DNA of 64,000 bases from Burkholderiales bacterium (GCA_019745565.1 JAIESW010000028.1:1-64000); one strand, 5' to 3'; counted from the stretch's first letter, positions 19,801-28,577 are shown. The notes: generated from the letters alone by a model not told the origin. Numbers and translations are program-made.

Positions 19801-20017
19801 CAACGTGGAACCACAGCGACGGCTCGTCGCTCGCGCGGAGGTAGTCCGACACGAGGGTCGTCTTGCCGCTGCCCGCCGGTCCGCAGACCCACGTGCAGGG
19901 CAGGTGCCGGAGCGCTTCCAATCGGGCGAACAGGCGTTCGCGCGGCGCCGCGGCGGGCAAGCGGGGCCGGGACAGTTTCGCCAGCGGGACCGCGGTGTCG
20001 AGCAGACGTTTCGCCAT
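16829..20017 (-). CDS. Large NTPase/TPR transcriptional regulator with SARP-type winged helix and BTAD domain
   Basis: A 1062-residue STAND-type regulator. The N-terminus holds a P-loop (GPAGSGKTT, about 46-54) and a Walker B-like strand (GTLVFDNCH), arranged as in MalT/LuxR-family NTPases. The middle is a long helical tetratricopeptide-like region rich in Ala and Leu. The C-terminus is not a LuxR helix-turn-helix but an OmpR/SARP-type winged helix (LEIRMLGPFTVHRFG, then FGRKPPRKVLALLKLIALHG and LLWPDLDGD) followed by a bacterial transcriptional activator domain (RLRRMLDL, AFERLAASG, AERLYLRGIEAEPL). It likely activates transcription when an inducer is bound to the TPR/NTPase part; the inducer and targets are unknown. 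The start ATG 20017 is chosen over the open frame to 20224 because the upstream residues are not protein-like. It is divergent from the PEGA/kinase genes. Confidence 0.88.
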   Translation of the reverse strand: MAKRLLDTAVPLAKLSRPRLPAAAPRERLFARLEALRHLPCTWVCGPAGSGKTTLVSDYLRASDEPSLWFHVDEGDRDASAMIAYLVTVAAGIDPAAPPLPYLTPEHQADTGAFCRQFFRRFYQVVPPAGTLVFDNCHRAAGASFHAVLRCAIEEAPEGVRLIALSRYQLPDDLIAVQANRQADLIGADDLRLDLAETRAVVDSLGAPAHVDCEALHALTDGWAAGIVLMLSRSANRAADRAAPRMDRASRDAVFAYFADELFRTLDAPLRALLLRTALLPTVTAAQAHALTADDHAGELLEGLYRRHFFTARREPEAVDQPASYCYHDLFRAFLLDRLEHELAPDELRALRDKVAGLLEEDGLLADAIEQHRALGNWERVARLIRQGAQRLTDQGQLQTLRGWLDCVPAELIAADPWLLLFDGHATATSDPAEATKIFEAAYERFVELGDEAGQSNAAFALMETMMMSSATYKGWDRWIDVLARLLASNPPESPDAMVRAWHTLLYTSLYRRPNHPLIPTAAAILDRELSHGRLGPTQAIQAGTGLLAYAHFRCDEALAARVIPVLRRWLAGEQLAVMSRALATGWILVYTFFDARYEEALEWAVQSTAVAQRHGFKTIARAWSWYGVQCLAHLGRSEAALLEATRLQAAAADPTYSSPAAYAACSTALAHFVAGDTATAIRVGERGLEAWRENGFIMAGLAWAQSMQAVYRMAAGDTEAALELVADAEAGLAGTVCNYPDALYAALRAHAALARGAASEAAELLSTCLALAANHKRIAVLSWARPFLPRLFSFAWKMGIERAHVARLVAEWGIRPPTPDEPDWPHPLEIRMLGPFTVHRFGNPIEFGRKPPRKVLALLKLIALHGEHGISVENARHLLWPDLDGDAAVMSQSTALYRLRRMLDLPDAIRSAEGRLVLDPTCAWVDLTAFERLAASGREPDRLRAIAVYRGPLLPHDEGDAWTTAARLRLRDTFARLVERVAAPLERTDTDAAERLYLRGIEAEPLAEACYRGLMRCHAARGRAADVAAVYRRLRQTLSVLLGIQPSAESERLRKRILEGA

Positions 20018-20125
20018 GGATGTCGGGGGTTGCCCGACGGCCGGGTGCCGCAAACACCCGTGCCGCAGGGCGCGATGCCGATGAAGGGAACGTGCAGGAT
20101 CAGTCCAACCGCCGCCGGGCGACCG

Positions 20126-20154
20126 GCGGGTTCGCGCTCGCGCCGCGAACCCGC
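20126..20154. promoter_or_regulatory. Perfect 11-base inverted repeat in the divergent regulator/PEGA-kinase intergenic region
   Basis: GCGGGTTCGCG (20126-20136) and CGCGAACCCGC (20144-20154) form a perfect palindrome with a 7-base spacer. It is midway between the regulator start (20017, minus) and the PEGA protein start (20239, plus). It may be the operator of the regulator or an attenuator hairpin in either leader; no run of T follows on either strand. Confidence 0.5.
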
Positions 20155-20238
20155 GCAGGCTAGCCTCGCGTCGTCTTCCTATCAAGCCGGGCCCGCTTGT
20201 GGCCGTAGAATGCGGCACCCTCACGCCGCATCGCGTTC

Positions 20239-21147
20239 ATGGCCGACAGCTATCCCGCGCCGCGCCCGGTTTCAGCCAGCGTCATCCTGCTTCGCAGTCA
20301 CGAATTCGCGCGCAAAGCCGTCGCCGAGCAGGCGCGCGTCAAGGCGCAGCTCGAGGCGCTGGTGGCTTTCGCCACCATGCCGCTGGCCGCCGGCCGCTGG
20401 CTGGTGCTGGAGGCGCCTGAAGGACTCGCGATAGTCGTGCTGTCCGGTGCGGAGGCTGCCTTCGACACCGCGCGGCGGGCGCTGACCGCTGCAGCCGATC
20501 TGCCGCTGGCGGTGGGCGTCAATCTCGGTCCGGTGCTGGCCGAGGTCAACGAGCGCGGCGATGCCGTGCTGGCCGGCGATGGCATCGAAACCGCAATGGT
20601 GATCGCCGGCTTCGCCGCACCGGGCCATCTGCTGGTTTCGCGCAGCGTGCGTGACGCCGTGCTGGAGCAGGCGCCCGAGCGCGGCGAGGATCTGCGCTCG
20701 ATGGGAACGTTCACGGACACGCGCGTGCGCACACACGAGCTGTTCGCCCCGGACGAGCACGCTGCCCGGAGGCGCAGGCGCCGCCTGTTCGCGCTCGGTG
20801 CCGCCAGCTTCTGCGGCATTCTCGCGATCGGCTTCGCCGCGCGTCAGTCGCGCGAGCGGCGCATGGTTGCCGGTGCGCGTGCGTCGGTGGAATTCGCCAT
20901 CACGCCGCGCGGTGATGTGTACATCGACGGTGCGCCCAAGGGCCGCAGCCCGCCGCTCGAGCGCATCGCGATCTCTCCGGGTGCGCACACCATCGAGGTG
21001 CGCAACGGCCAGAACGCGCCGCTGCAGCTCAGGGTGAACCTGCAGCCGGGCGAAACCATGGCCATCCGCCACAGCTTCAACGCGCCGGCGCCGGCGCCCG
21101 CGAGTCCCGGGTTGATGCAGGACCTCAAGCGCAAGCTGGGCATGTGA
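20239..21147 (+). CDS. Membrane protein with cyclase-like N-terminal domain and PEGA domain
   Basis: A 302-residue protein in three parts. Residues about 10-170 resemble a class III adenylate/guanylate cyclase catalytic fold: GVNLGPVLAEVNERGDAVLA followed by GIETAMVIAGFAAPGHLLVS mirrors the cyclase GDAVNxAARL-APGxILVS region. The expected metal-binding aspartates and the catalytic Asn/Arg are not evident, so it is probably non-catalytic. A run of Arg (177-182) leads into one membrane segment (about 183-202). A periplasmic PEGA domain follows (about 217-280, VYIDGAPKGRSPPLERIAIS, then GAHTIEVRN). It is coupled to the next gene, a Ser/Thr kinase, by a one-base stop/start overlap (TGATG), so it probably works as its sensor or scaffold. 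Confidence 0.75.
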   Translation: MADSYPAPRPVSASVILLRSHEFARKAVAEQARVKAQLEALVAFATMPLAAGRWLVLEAPEGLAIVVLSGAEAAFDTARRALTAAADLPLAVGVNLGPVLAEVNERGDAVLAGDGIETAMVIAGFAAPGHLLVSRSVRDAVLEQAPERGEDLRSMGTFTDTRVRTHELFAPDEHAARRRRRRLFALGAASFCGILAIGFAARQSRERRMVAGARASVEFAITPRGDVYIDGAPKGRSPPLERIAISPGAHTIEVRNGQNAPLQLRVNLQPGETMAIRHSFNAPAPAPASPGLMQDLKRKLGM

Positions 21148-22325
21148 TGATCGACGAGACTCCCGACCGCTTCGGGCGGTATCTGATCGATTCCGAACTG
21201 GGCCGCGGCGCCATGGGTGTGGTCTATCGCGCCCTCGACCCGGTGCTGGACCGCACCGTCGCGGTGAAGACGATTGCGCTGTCGGCCGATCCCGAGGAGC
21301 GCGAACGTTCGGAGGCGCGCTTCTACCAGGAAGCCAAGGCCGCCGGCGGTCTCAACCATCCGGCCATCATCACGATCCACGACGTGGGCCGTGAGGGCGG
21401 CATGGTCTGGATGGCGATGGAACTGCTGGAAGGTACCGAGCTGCGCCATCTGCTGGCGAACGAACGCATGGGCGTGGAACGTGCGCTCGACATCGTCGGT
21501 CAGGTGGCCGATGCGCTCGGCTATGCCCACGAGCGCGGGGTGGTTCATCGGGACATCAAGCCCGCGAACATCATGATCCTGCGCGGCGGCCAGGTGAAGA
21601 TCATGGACTTCGGCATCGCGCGTCTCTGGATCTCCGACGTGAAGACCCAGACCGGCATGCTGCTCGGGTCGCCCAAGTACATGTCGCCGGAACAGGCGAT
21701 GGGCAGCGGTGTCGACCAGCGGTCCGACATCTTCTCGCTCGGCGTGGTGCTGTACGAGATGCTTACCGGCAATCCGCCGTTCGCCGGCAAGGACGTGACG
21801 CAGCTTCTGTACAACGTCTCCACGGTGATGCCGCCGCCGCCGAGCACCATCAACCGGGCGGTGCCCGAGATGGTGGATCTGGTGATCGCCAAGGCGCTCG
21901 CCAAGAACCCGGCCGATCGCTACCAGAGCGCCGCCGAGATGCAGGCCGACCTGCTCGCCTGCCGCTACGAGGTCGCGCAGCAGGCCGCGTCGGACGACGC
22001 CACGGTCCGCCTCGATGCCGCGACGCCCGGCGCCGACGGCAGCCGGACCCTGTCGGGCGGCAGTACGCTCGTGGGCACCGATGCCGCGGTGCGCCTGCCG
22101 GTGTCGCGGCGGTTCGATGCCGGCGTGGCGCTCGCGTACCTGGAGCACCTCGCGGAGCGCAGCGGCGTCGACGACGGCAGCGCGACCCTCGCGGCACGGG
22201 CAGCGACGCTGGCGCGCACCACGCGCAAGCGCATCGACCGGGTGCAGCGCAAGACCGACGCGCTGATGCTGACCGGCGTCGTCGCGGTGGCGTGTGTCAT
22301 TGCGTTCCTCATCGTGTATCTGTGA
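21147..22325 (+). CDS. Membrane-anchored Ser/Thr protein kinase (Hanks type)
   Basis: A 392-residue eukaryotic-like kinase. The catalytic domain spans about 10-270 with glycine loop LGRGAMGVVY, Lys41 (VAVKTI), HRDIKPANI (catalytic Asp136), DFG at 154-156 and the activation-segment end GSPKYMSPEQA. All catalytic residues are intact. A Thr/Ser/Arg-rich linker follows, then one C-terminal membrane segment (about 370-391) with almost nothing outside, making it tail-anchored. The ATG at 21147 shares its A with the upstream stop; a GTG at 21144 would add one residue. Coupling to the PEGA protein suggests a shared signalling module. The envelope genes that follow on the same strand are plausible but unproven targets. 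Confidence 0.9.
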   Translation: MIDETPDRFGRYLIDSELGRGAMGVVYRALDPVLDRTVAVKTIALSADPEERERSEARFYQEAKAAGGLNHPAIITIHDVGREGGMVWMAMELLEGTELRHLLANERMGVERALDIVGQVADALGYAHERGVVHRDIKPANIMILRGGQVKIMDFGIARLWISDVKTQTGMLLGSPKYMSPEQAMGSGVDQRSDIFSLGVVLYEMLTGNPPFAGKDVTQLLYNVSTVMPPPPSTINRAVPEMVDLVIAKALAKNPADRYQSAAEMQADLLACRYEVAQQAASDDATVRLDAATPGADGSRTLSGGSTLVGTDAAVRLPVSRRFDAGVALAYLEHLAERSGVDDGSATLAARAATLARTTRKRIDRVQRKTDALMLTGVVAVACVIAFLIVYL

Positions 22326-22410
22326 GCGCGGTATCGCGCGTGATCCGGCTCGGGTATCTTCGCGACCGGGATGCGGCGGAGGTCGGCGGATTTCCGAGGG
22401 AGGACGGACC

Positions 22411-22827
22411 GTGAAGCGGATGGCGATCGCAATCGTGGTGTCGATGATGGCGGCCGGGCCGTGTGCGGCCGAGAGCTGGGTCCGCGTCGGCGGCGACGGC
22501 GAGGCCGATCACTTCGTGGACGAAGCGACGCTCGCGCGCAACGGCGAGATCGTGCGGGCGGCCAAGCGTGCCGTGTACCGCAATCCGCAACCGATCGGCG
22601 GCACCGCCGGCATGCCGCTCATCCTCGAATCGGTGGGCGTGGTCGAGGACGATTGCGACCGGATCCAGCACCGCGTGATCTCCATCACGCTGATCGGTGA
22701 AGGGCAGAAGGTCATCTGGAGCTCCGGCGACATGAAGCGCATCTGGGAGAGCATCGATCCCGGCTCCCCGGGGTTCGCCACGCTCGAGTTCGTCTGCGCA
22801 CATACCGCCCAACGCGAGCCGCCATGA
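22411..22827 (+). CDS. Exported surface-adhesin-E-like small protein
   Basis: A 138-residue exported protein. A signal peptide (KRMAIAIVVSMMAAGPCAAE) is followed by the segment WVRVGGDGEADHFVDEATLA, then RNGEIVRAAKRAVYRNPQ. This is the pattern of the surface-adhesin protein E family, which comprises small beta-rich envelope proteins of poorly known role. Two cysteines (DDCDRIQ and EFVCAHT) could form a disulfide. GGAGG lies about 7 bases before the GTG at 22411, which decides this start over ATG 22420. It overlaps the alpha-2-macroglobulin gene by 4 bases (ATGA), so the two are translationally coupled. Confidence 0.72.
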   Translation: MKRMAIAIVVSMMAAGPCAAESWVRVGGDGEADHFVDEATLARNGEIVRAAKRAVYRNPQPIGGTAGMPLILESVGVVEDDCDRIQHRVISITLIGEGQKVIWSSGDMKRIWESIDPGSPGFATLEFVCAHTAQREPP

Positions 22828-25800
22828 AGGTCATTCGCGTCCTGGCCGCAGCCGTCGCGCTGTTTGCATTCCTCGCTGCAGCGGCGGGGTACGCGGCCGA
22901 TACCGCGAGCGTGGAACTGTTCGCCCCCCAGGGCGAAGTGAAGGATGTGCGGCAGGTCGCCGCGCGCTTCGCGACGCCGATGGTGCCGTTCGGCGACCCG
23001 CGGCTGGTGGAGCCCTTCGATATCGACTGCGCCGAGAAGGGCACCGGCCGGTGGGTCGACGCCCGCAACTGGGTGTTCGACTTCGAGCGCGATCTGCCGG
23101 CCGGCGTGCGCTGCCGCTTCACGCTGAAGGCCGATGCGAAGGACTTCGCAGGCAACGCGGTCGCGTCGGCGGCATTCTCGTTCACCACCGGCGGTCCGGC
23201 GGTCCGCGAGACCATGCCCTGGGAAGGCTACGAGGCCGTCGACGAGAACCAGGTGTTTATCCTCGGGCTCGACGCGCCGGCAACCGAGGAGAGCGTGCTG
23301 CGCAACGCCTATTGCGACGTGTCCGGCAAGGCGGAGCGCGTGCCGGTACGCATCGTCACCGGCGTCGAGCGCAAGGCGATCCTCGAGCGGCGCCAGGATT
23401 TCCTGAATCGCTGGAGCCGCCTGTTCGCGCGCGGATCGAAGTACGCGAAGTTCCTCAACGAGAAGGACTACGACCGGCTGCCGCTCGTCCTCCTCGCGTG
23501 CCGCAGCCGGTTGCCGGCCGAGGGCGAGATGCATCTGGTGTGGGGCAAGGGGATCACCACGCCGTCCGGCGTCGCCACGAGCGAAGCGCAGACGCTCGCT
23601 TTCAAGGTGCGCGCCGAGTTCACGGCCAAGTTCACGTGCGAGCGCACCAACGCGAACGCCCAATGCATCCCCGTCCTGCCCATGAACCTGTCGTTCACTG
23701 CGCCCATCGATGTGGCCGCGGCGGAACGGATCCAGTTGAAGGGCGAGGGCGGTGCTCTCTGGAAACCAAAGATCGCCGACGACGCGCGCCGTTCCGGGTT
23801 CGTCGACTCCGTGTCGTTCCCGGGGCCGTTGCCCGAGCGCGCGACCTTCCAACTCGTGCTGCCCGAGGGGCTGAGAGACGACGCCGGTCGGCCGCTCGCC
23901 AACGCCCGCCGGTTCCCGCTGACCGTCAAGACCGATGCCGCGCCGCCGCTCGCGAAGTTCGCGGCGCGCTTCGGCATCGTCGAACTGAACGCCGAGCCGG
24001 CGCTGCCGATCACGCTGCGCAACGTCGAGAAGTCGCTCGACGGCAAGCAGGTGAGCGTCAATGGTGAGGCCGGTAAGCCGGGTGTGCCGGGCCGGATGCT
24101 GCGCGTGCAGTCACCGGTGGAAATCCTCACGTGGCTGCGCAAGCTGGAGAACGGCGAGGCCCGCTGGGATGAGGACGGGTACGTCTCGCGCAGCGTGTTC
24201 GATGCAGCCGATCGGACGAAGGCGTTCACGTTGCCGAAGCCCGGGGGCGAGCGCGAGCTCGAGGTGGTCGGCATTCCGCTGGCCGGTCCCGGGTTGCACG
24301 TGGTCGAGGTGGTGAGTCCGAAGCTCGGCAAGGCGCTGCTGAAGGACGGTGCGCCGTACTACGTCGCCGCCGGTGCGCTGGTCACCAATCTGGCGGTGCA
24401 CTTCAAGTGGGGTCGCGAGTCGTCGCTCGTCTGGGTGACGACGCTCGACCACGGCGAGCCGGCGGCCAATGCCGACGTGCTGGTGCAGGACTGCAACGGC
24501 CGCGTGCTGCACCAGAGCCGCACCGACGCCTCGGGCATCGCGCGCGTCAGGAAGGCGCTGCCCTCGAGGGAACAGCTCCCTGCCTGCCGCCAGTCGTGGG
24601 ACCGGGAACTGTTCGTCGTTGCCCGGCTCGGCAACGACGTGAGCTTCGCGTTCTCCGACTGGAACGAGGGCATCGCGCCCTGGCGGTTCAATCTCAGGAC
24701 CTATGGCGCCGCGGGGCCCCAGATCATGACCACCGTGATGGACCGCACGCTGGTGCGGGCGGGCGACGCGGTGGGCATGAAGCATTTCGCGCGCTTGCAC
24801 ACGGGCAGCGGGTTCGCGCTGCTGGGCGCGCCGGAGCTGCCGGCGCGGGCCGTGATCATGCATCAGGGCAGCGACCAGCGCTGGGATCTGCCGCTCAAGT
24901 GGGACGCCGCCGCCGGCATCGCCGAATCGTCCTTCGCCGTGCCGAAGGATGCGAAGACGGGGACGTACACCATCACGTTGGCCGGTCCCAGGCGCGGTGA
25001 CGAGGAGAACTACGTGCGCGGCGTGACCTCGGGATCGTTCCGGGTCGAGGAGTTCCGCGTGCCCGTGCTGCGTGCGACGGTGCAGGCGCCGGCGCAGCCG
25101 CTGGTCAACGCGCGCGAAGCCACGGTGGGTCTGCAGCTCGCGTATCTGTCGGGTGGCGGTGCCGGTTATCAGCGGGTCAAGCTGCGGTCGGTGCTGCAGC
25201 CTAAGAGCGTGAGTTTTCCGGATCACGACGGTGTCGTGTTCGCCAACGGCGACGTCAAGGAAGGGCGCGTGGAGGATGTGCCGCGCTGGAACTTCGGCGG
25301 CTACGAGGAAGGCGAGGAGGACGAGGAGACGCCGGCTGCGCCCGAACCCAACGTGCGACCGCTCAAGACCCAGGTGCTGGCGCTCGATGGCGGCGGTGCA
25401 GCGTCGGCACGGATCGATGGTCTGCCGAAGTCCGACGTGCCCCAGGACCTCATCGCGGAGATGGAGTACGCCGACCCGAACGGTGAGGTCCTGACGCGCG
25501 CGACGCGACTGCCGCTGTGGCCTGCCGGTGTCTTGCTGGGCGTCAAGCCGGACGGCTGGGCGCTGTCGAAGGACAAGGTGAAGATCAAGGTGGTCGCCGT
25601 GGATCCCGCCGGGCGGCCGCTGACGGGCGTCGACGTGGCAGTCGATCTGTTCGAGCGCCAGCAGTTCTCGCATCGCAAGCGCCTGATCGGCGGGTTCTAC
25701 GCGTACGAGTACGGTGCCGAAGTGAAGCGCATCGGCGACTTCTGCCAGGGGCGCACCGACGACAAGGGCCTGCTGTTCTGCGAGGCGCCGGTGGCGCGTT

Positions 25801-28577
25801 CGGGCAACATGATCCTGCGGGCGCGTGCGCAGGACGCGGCGGGCAACGCCGCCGTGGCGAAGGCCGAGGCCTGGGTCGCCGGCGACGGCGAGTGGTGGTT
25901 CGAGGTCGCCAACGACGACCGCATGGACGTGATCCCGGAGAAGAAGCGCTACGAGCCTGGCGACACTGCGGTGTTCCAGGTGCGCGCGCCGTTCCGTGCG
26001 GCGCAGGCGCTCGTTACCGTGGAGCGCGAGGGCATCATCGATGGATTCGTGAAACCGCTCACGGGCAGGGAGCCCGTGGTGGAGGTGCCGCTCAAGGGCC
26101 AGTACGCACCGAACGTGTTCGTCTCGGTGCTGGCGGTGCGCGGACGCGTCGCCGACGTGCAGCCCACGGCGCTGGTCGATCTCGGCAAACCCGCGTACCG
26201 GATGGGCGTGGCGGAGATCAGTGTCGGGTGGCGTGCGCACGAGCTGCGCGTGAAGGTCGCACCGGAGCGCGATGCGTTCCGCGTCCGCGACAAGGCGAGG
26301 GTCGCGATCGAAGTGGTACGCGCCGATGGCGGTGCGCCGGTGAAAGGTGGTGAGGTGGCCGTCGCCGCCGTCGACGAAGCGCTCCTGGAACTGCTGCCGA
26401 ACGATTCCTGGCGTCTGCTCGACACCATGATGCAGGCACGTCCCATCGAAGTGACCACGGCCACCGGCGCGATGCAGGTGGTGGGCCGGCGCCACTACGG
26501 ACGCAAGGCGCTGGTCAGCGGCGGTGGCGGTGGCCGCCAGACTTCGCGCGAGCTGTTCGACACGCTGCTCCTGTGGAAGTCGCGCGTGAAGCTGGACGAT
26601 CGCGGCCGCGCCGAAGTGGAGGTGCCGCTCAACGATTCGCTCACCGCCTTCCGCATCGTCGCCGTGGCGAGCCGCGGCAGCAGCTGGTTCGGCACCGGCC
26701 AGGCCACGATCCGCACGAGCCAGGACGTGATCCTGCTGTCGGGTCTGCCGCCGCTGGTGCGCGAGCAGGACAGGTACGGCGCCACGTTCACGGTGCGCAA
26801 TGCCTCGACCGGTCCGCTCGATCTCAAGCTGGAGGGCTCGGTGGCGGCCGTGGGAACGAAGGGCGAGCCGCAGGTGCTGCCTGCGAAAAGCATGCAGCTC
26901 GCGGCCGGCGAGGCCCTGCCCGTGACGTGGGAGACGACGACGCCGAGCAACGCCGAATCCCTGCAGTGGTCGATCGCCGCGCGCGATGCCTCGGGCAGCG
27001 GCGACAGTCTGAAGGTCACGCAGAAGGTGGTGGCTGCCGTGCCGGTGCGCACGTTCCAGGCGACGCTGGTGCAACTCGACGGCAAGCTCGCCATGCCGGT
27101 CGCTCGTCCGGAGGATGCGATCCCGGGCCGCGGCGGCGTCGCGGTGCAGTTGCGCAGCCGGCTCGCCGATGAACTGGCCGGTGTGCGCGAGTACATGACG
27201 GCCTATCCGTACACCTGCCTCGAGCAGCGTACGTCCATCGCGATCGCACTGCGCGACGAGAGCCGCTGGCGGGCCCTGATGGCGGCGCTGCCGGCATACC
27301 TCGATCGCGACGGGCTGGCGAAGTATTTCCCGATCATGGACCAGGGCAGCGACACGCTCACCGCCTACCTGCTGTCGATCGCCCACGAAGCCGGCTGGGA
27401 GATTCCCGCGGCCCCGCGCGCCCGCATGCTGGCCGGCCTCACCGGATTCGTCGGCGGTTCGGTGGTGCGCCATTCCGCGCTGCCCACCGCGGATCTGGCG
27501 CTGCGGAAGGTGGCGGCACTGGACGCGATCACGCGCTACAACCCGGAAGCGGAAGCGACGCTGGCGAGCACGTTCAGCATCGAACCCAATCTGTGGCCCA
27601 CGTCCGGCGTGATCGACTGGCTCTCGGTGGCCAGGCGCTGGCTCGCGTTGCCGGCGCGCGAGGAACAGGCCGCACGTGCAGCGCAGATCCTGCGCTCGCG
27701 GCTCACACTCCAGGGCACCACCATGGGGTTCTCCACCGAGCGCTCGGATTTTCTCTGGTGGCTGATGGTCTCGAGCGACGTGAATGCGAACCGCGCGCTG
27801 CTCGTCCTGATGGACGATCCCGGGTGGCGCGAAGACCTGCCGCGCATGGTGCGCGGCAGCCTGGGACGGCAGCAGCGCGGACACTGGAACACGACCGTGG
27901 CGAATGCATGGGGCACGCTCGCCATGGAGAAATTCTCCGCGGCGTTCGAGGCCGAGCCGGTGAGCGGTACCACGCGCGCGACGCTGGCCGGCACGGCCAG
28001 GGCGTACGACTGGAAACCGTCCGAGAAGGGCGGCGGCTTCGCCTTCGAATGGCCGCGGCAGCCTGCCGAACTTGCGCTGGCGCAGGACGGCACCGGCAAG
28101 CCCTGGGTCACGGTCCAGAGCCGGGCCGCGATCCCGTTGAAGATCCCGTTCTCAAGCGGCTATCGGATCGTGAAGTCGGTCACGCCTACGGAAGCCTCGG
28201 GCAGCGACTGGCGCCGCGGCGACGTGTTGCGCGTCCGACTGGAACTGGAGGCCCAGAGCGACATGACGTGGGTGGTGGTGAACGATCCGATTCCGGCCGG
28301 CGCCACCATCCTCGGCAGCGGGCTCGCCGGCGATTCGCCGACGCTCACGGCCGGCGAGCAGCGGCAGGGTTGGGTTTGGCCGGCCTTCGAGGAGCGCACG
28401 TTCGAGGCGTTCCGCGCCTACTATCGCCTGGTACCGAAGGGCAAATGGACCGTCGAATACACGCTGCGGCTCAACAATCCCGGCACGTTCTCGCTGCCGC
28501 CCACGCGGGTGGAGGCCTTGTACGCGCCGGAGATGTTCGCGGAGCTGCCCAACGCGATCGTGACCGTGGCGCCGTGA
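22824..28577 (+). CDS. Bacterial alpha-2-macroglobulin (ECAM/YfhM-like), thioester type
   Basis: A 1917-residue periplasmic protease trap. It has a signal peptide (MKVIRVLAAAVALFAFLAAA, then GYA) without a lipobox Cys, unlike the lipoprotein in E. coli. Many macroglobulin beta domains follow, then the thioester segment YPYTCLEQRTSIAI, with reactive Cys1465 and Gln1468 intact. The helical thioester domain and the C-terminal receptor-like domain end at VTVAP. An attacking protease would cleave the bait region and be trapped covalently through the thioester. It overlaps the penicillin-binding protein 1C gene by 4 bases (GTGA), the widespread yfhM-pbpC pairing in which trapping is thought to guard the periplasm while PBP1C repairs peptidoglycan. 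Confidence 0.95.
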   Translation: MKVIRVLAAAVALFAFLAAAAGYAADTASVELFAPQGEVKDVRQVAARFATPMVPFGDPRLVEPFDIDCAEKGTGRWVDARNWVFDFERDLPAGVRCRFTLKADAKDFAGNAVASAAFSFTTGGPAVRETMPWEGYEAVDENQVFILGLDAPATEESVLRNAYCDVSGKAERVPVRIVTGVERKAILERRQDFLNRWSRLFARGSKYAKFLNEKDYDRLPLVLLACRSRLPAEGEMHLVWGKGITTPSGVATSEAQTLAFKVRAEFTAKFTCERTNANAQCIPVLPMNLSFTAPIDVAAAERIQLKGEGGALWKPKIADDARRSGFVDSVSFPGPLPERATFQLVLPEGLRDDAGRPLANARRFPLTVKTDAAPPLAKFAARFGIVELNAEPALPITLRNVEKSLDGKQVSVNGEAGKPGVPGRMLRVQSPVEILTWLRKLENGEARWDEDGYVSRSVFDAADRTKAFTLPKPGGERELEVVGIPLAGPGLHVVEVVSPKLGKALLKDGAPYYVAAGALVTNLAVHFKWGRESSLVWVTTLDHGEPAANADVLVQDCNGRVLHQSRTDASGIARVRKALPSREQLPACRQSWDRELFVVARLGNDVSFAFSDWNEGIAPWRFNLRTYGAAGPQIMTTVMDRTLVRAGDAVGMKHFARLHTGSGFALLGAPELPARAVIMHQGSDQRWDLPLKWDAAAGIAESSFAVPKDAKTGTYTITLAGPRRGDEENYVRGVTSGSFRVEEFRVPVLRATVQAPAQPLVNAREATVGLQLAYLSGGGAGYQRVKLRSVLQPKSVSFPDHDGVVFANGDVKEGRVEDVPRWNFGGYEEGEEDEETPAAPEPNVRPLKTQVLALDGGGAASARIDGLPKSDVPQDLIAEMEYADPNGEVLTRATRLPLWPAGVLLGVKPDGWALSKDKVKIKVVAVDPAGRPLTGVDVAVDLFERQQFSHRKRLIGGFYAYEYGAEVKRIGDFCQGRTDDKGLLFCEAPVARSGNMILRARAQDAAGNAAVAKAEAWVAGDGEWWFEVANDDRMDVIPEKKRYEPGDTAVFQVRAPFRAAQALVTVEREGIIDGFVKPLTGREPVVEVPLKGQYAPNVFVSVLAVRGRVADVQPTALVDLGKPAYRMGVAEISVGWRAHELRVKVAPERDAFRVRDKARVAIEVVRADGGAPVKGGEVAVAAVDEALLELLPNDSWRLLDTMMQARPIEVTTATGAMQVVGRRHYGRKALVSGGGGGRQTSRELFDTLLLWKSRVKLDDRGRAEVEVPLNDSLTAFRIVAVASRGSSWFGTGQATIRTSQDVILLSGLPPLVREQDRYGATFTVRNASTGPLDLKLEGSVAAVGTKGEPQVLPAKSMQLAAGEALPVTWETTTPSNAESLQWSIAARDASGSGDSLKVTQKVVAAVPVRTFQATLVQLDGKLAMPVARPEDAIPGRGGVAVQLRSRLADELAGVREYMTAYPYTCLEQRTSIAIALRDESRWRALMAALPAYLDRDGLAKYFPIMDQGSDTLTAYLLSIAHEAGWEIPAAPRARMLAGLTGFVGGSVVRHSALPTADLALRKVAALDAITRYNPEAEATLASTFSIEPNLWPTSGVIDWLSVARRWLALPAREEQAARAAQILRSRLTLQGTTMGFSTERSDFLWWLMVSSDVNANRALLVLMDDPGWREDLPRMVRGSLGRQQRGHWNTTVANAWGTLAMEKFSAAFEAEPVSGTTRATLAGTARAYDWKPSEKGGGFAFEWPRQPAELALAQDGTGKPWVTVQSRAAIPLKIPFSSGYRIVKSVTPTEASGSDWRRGDVLRVRLELEAQSDMTWVVVNDPIPAGATILGSGLAGDSPTLTAGEQRQGWVWPAFEERTFEAFRAYYRLVPKGKWTVEYTLRLNNPGTFSLPPTRVEALYAPEMFAELPNAIVTVAP

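Noticed and set aside
27593-28573. Upstream extension of the pbpC frame into the alpha-2-macroglobulin gene
   Set aside because: The GTG at 28574 in the GTGA overlap begins a normal PBP1C signal/anchor; the upstream residues are out-of-frame macroglobulin sequence.
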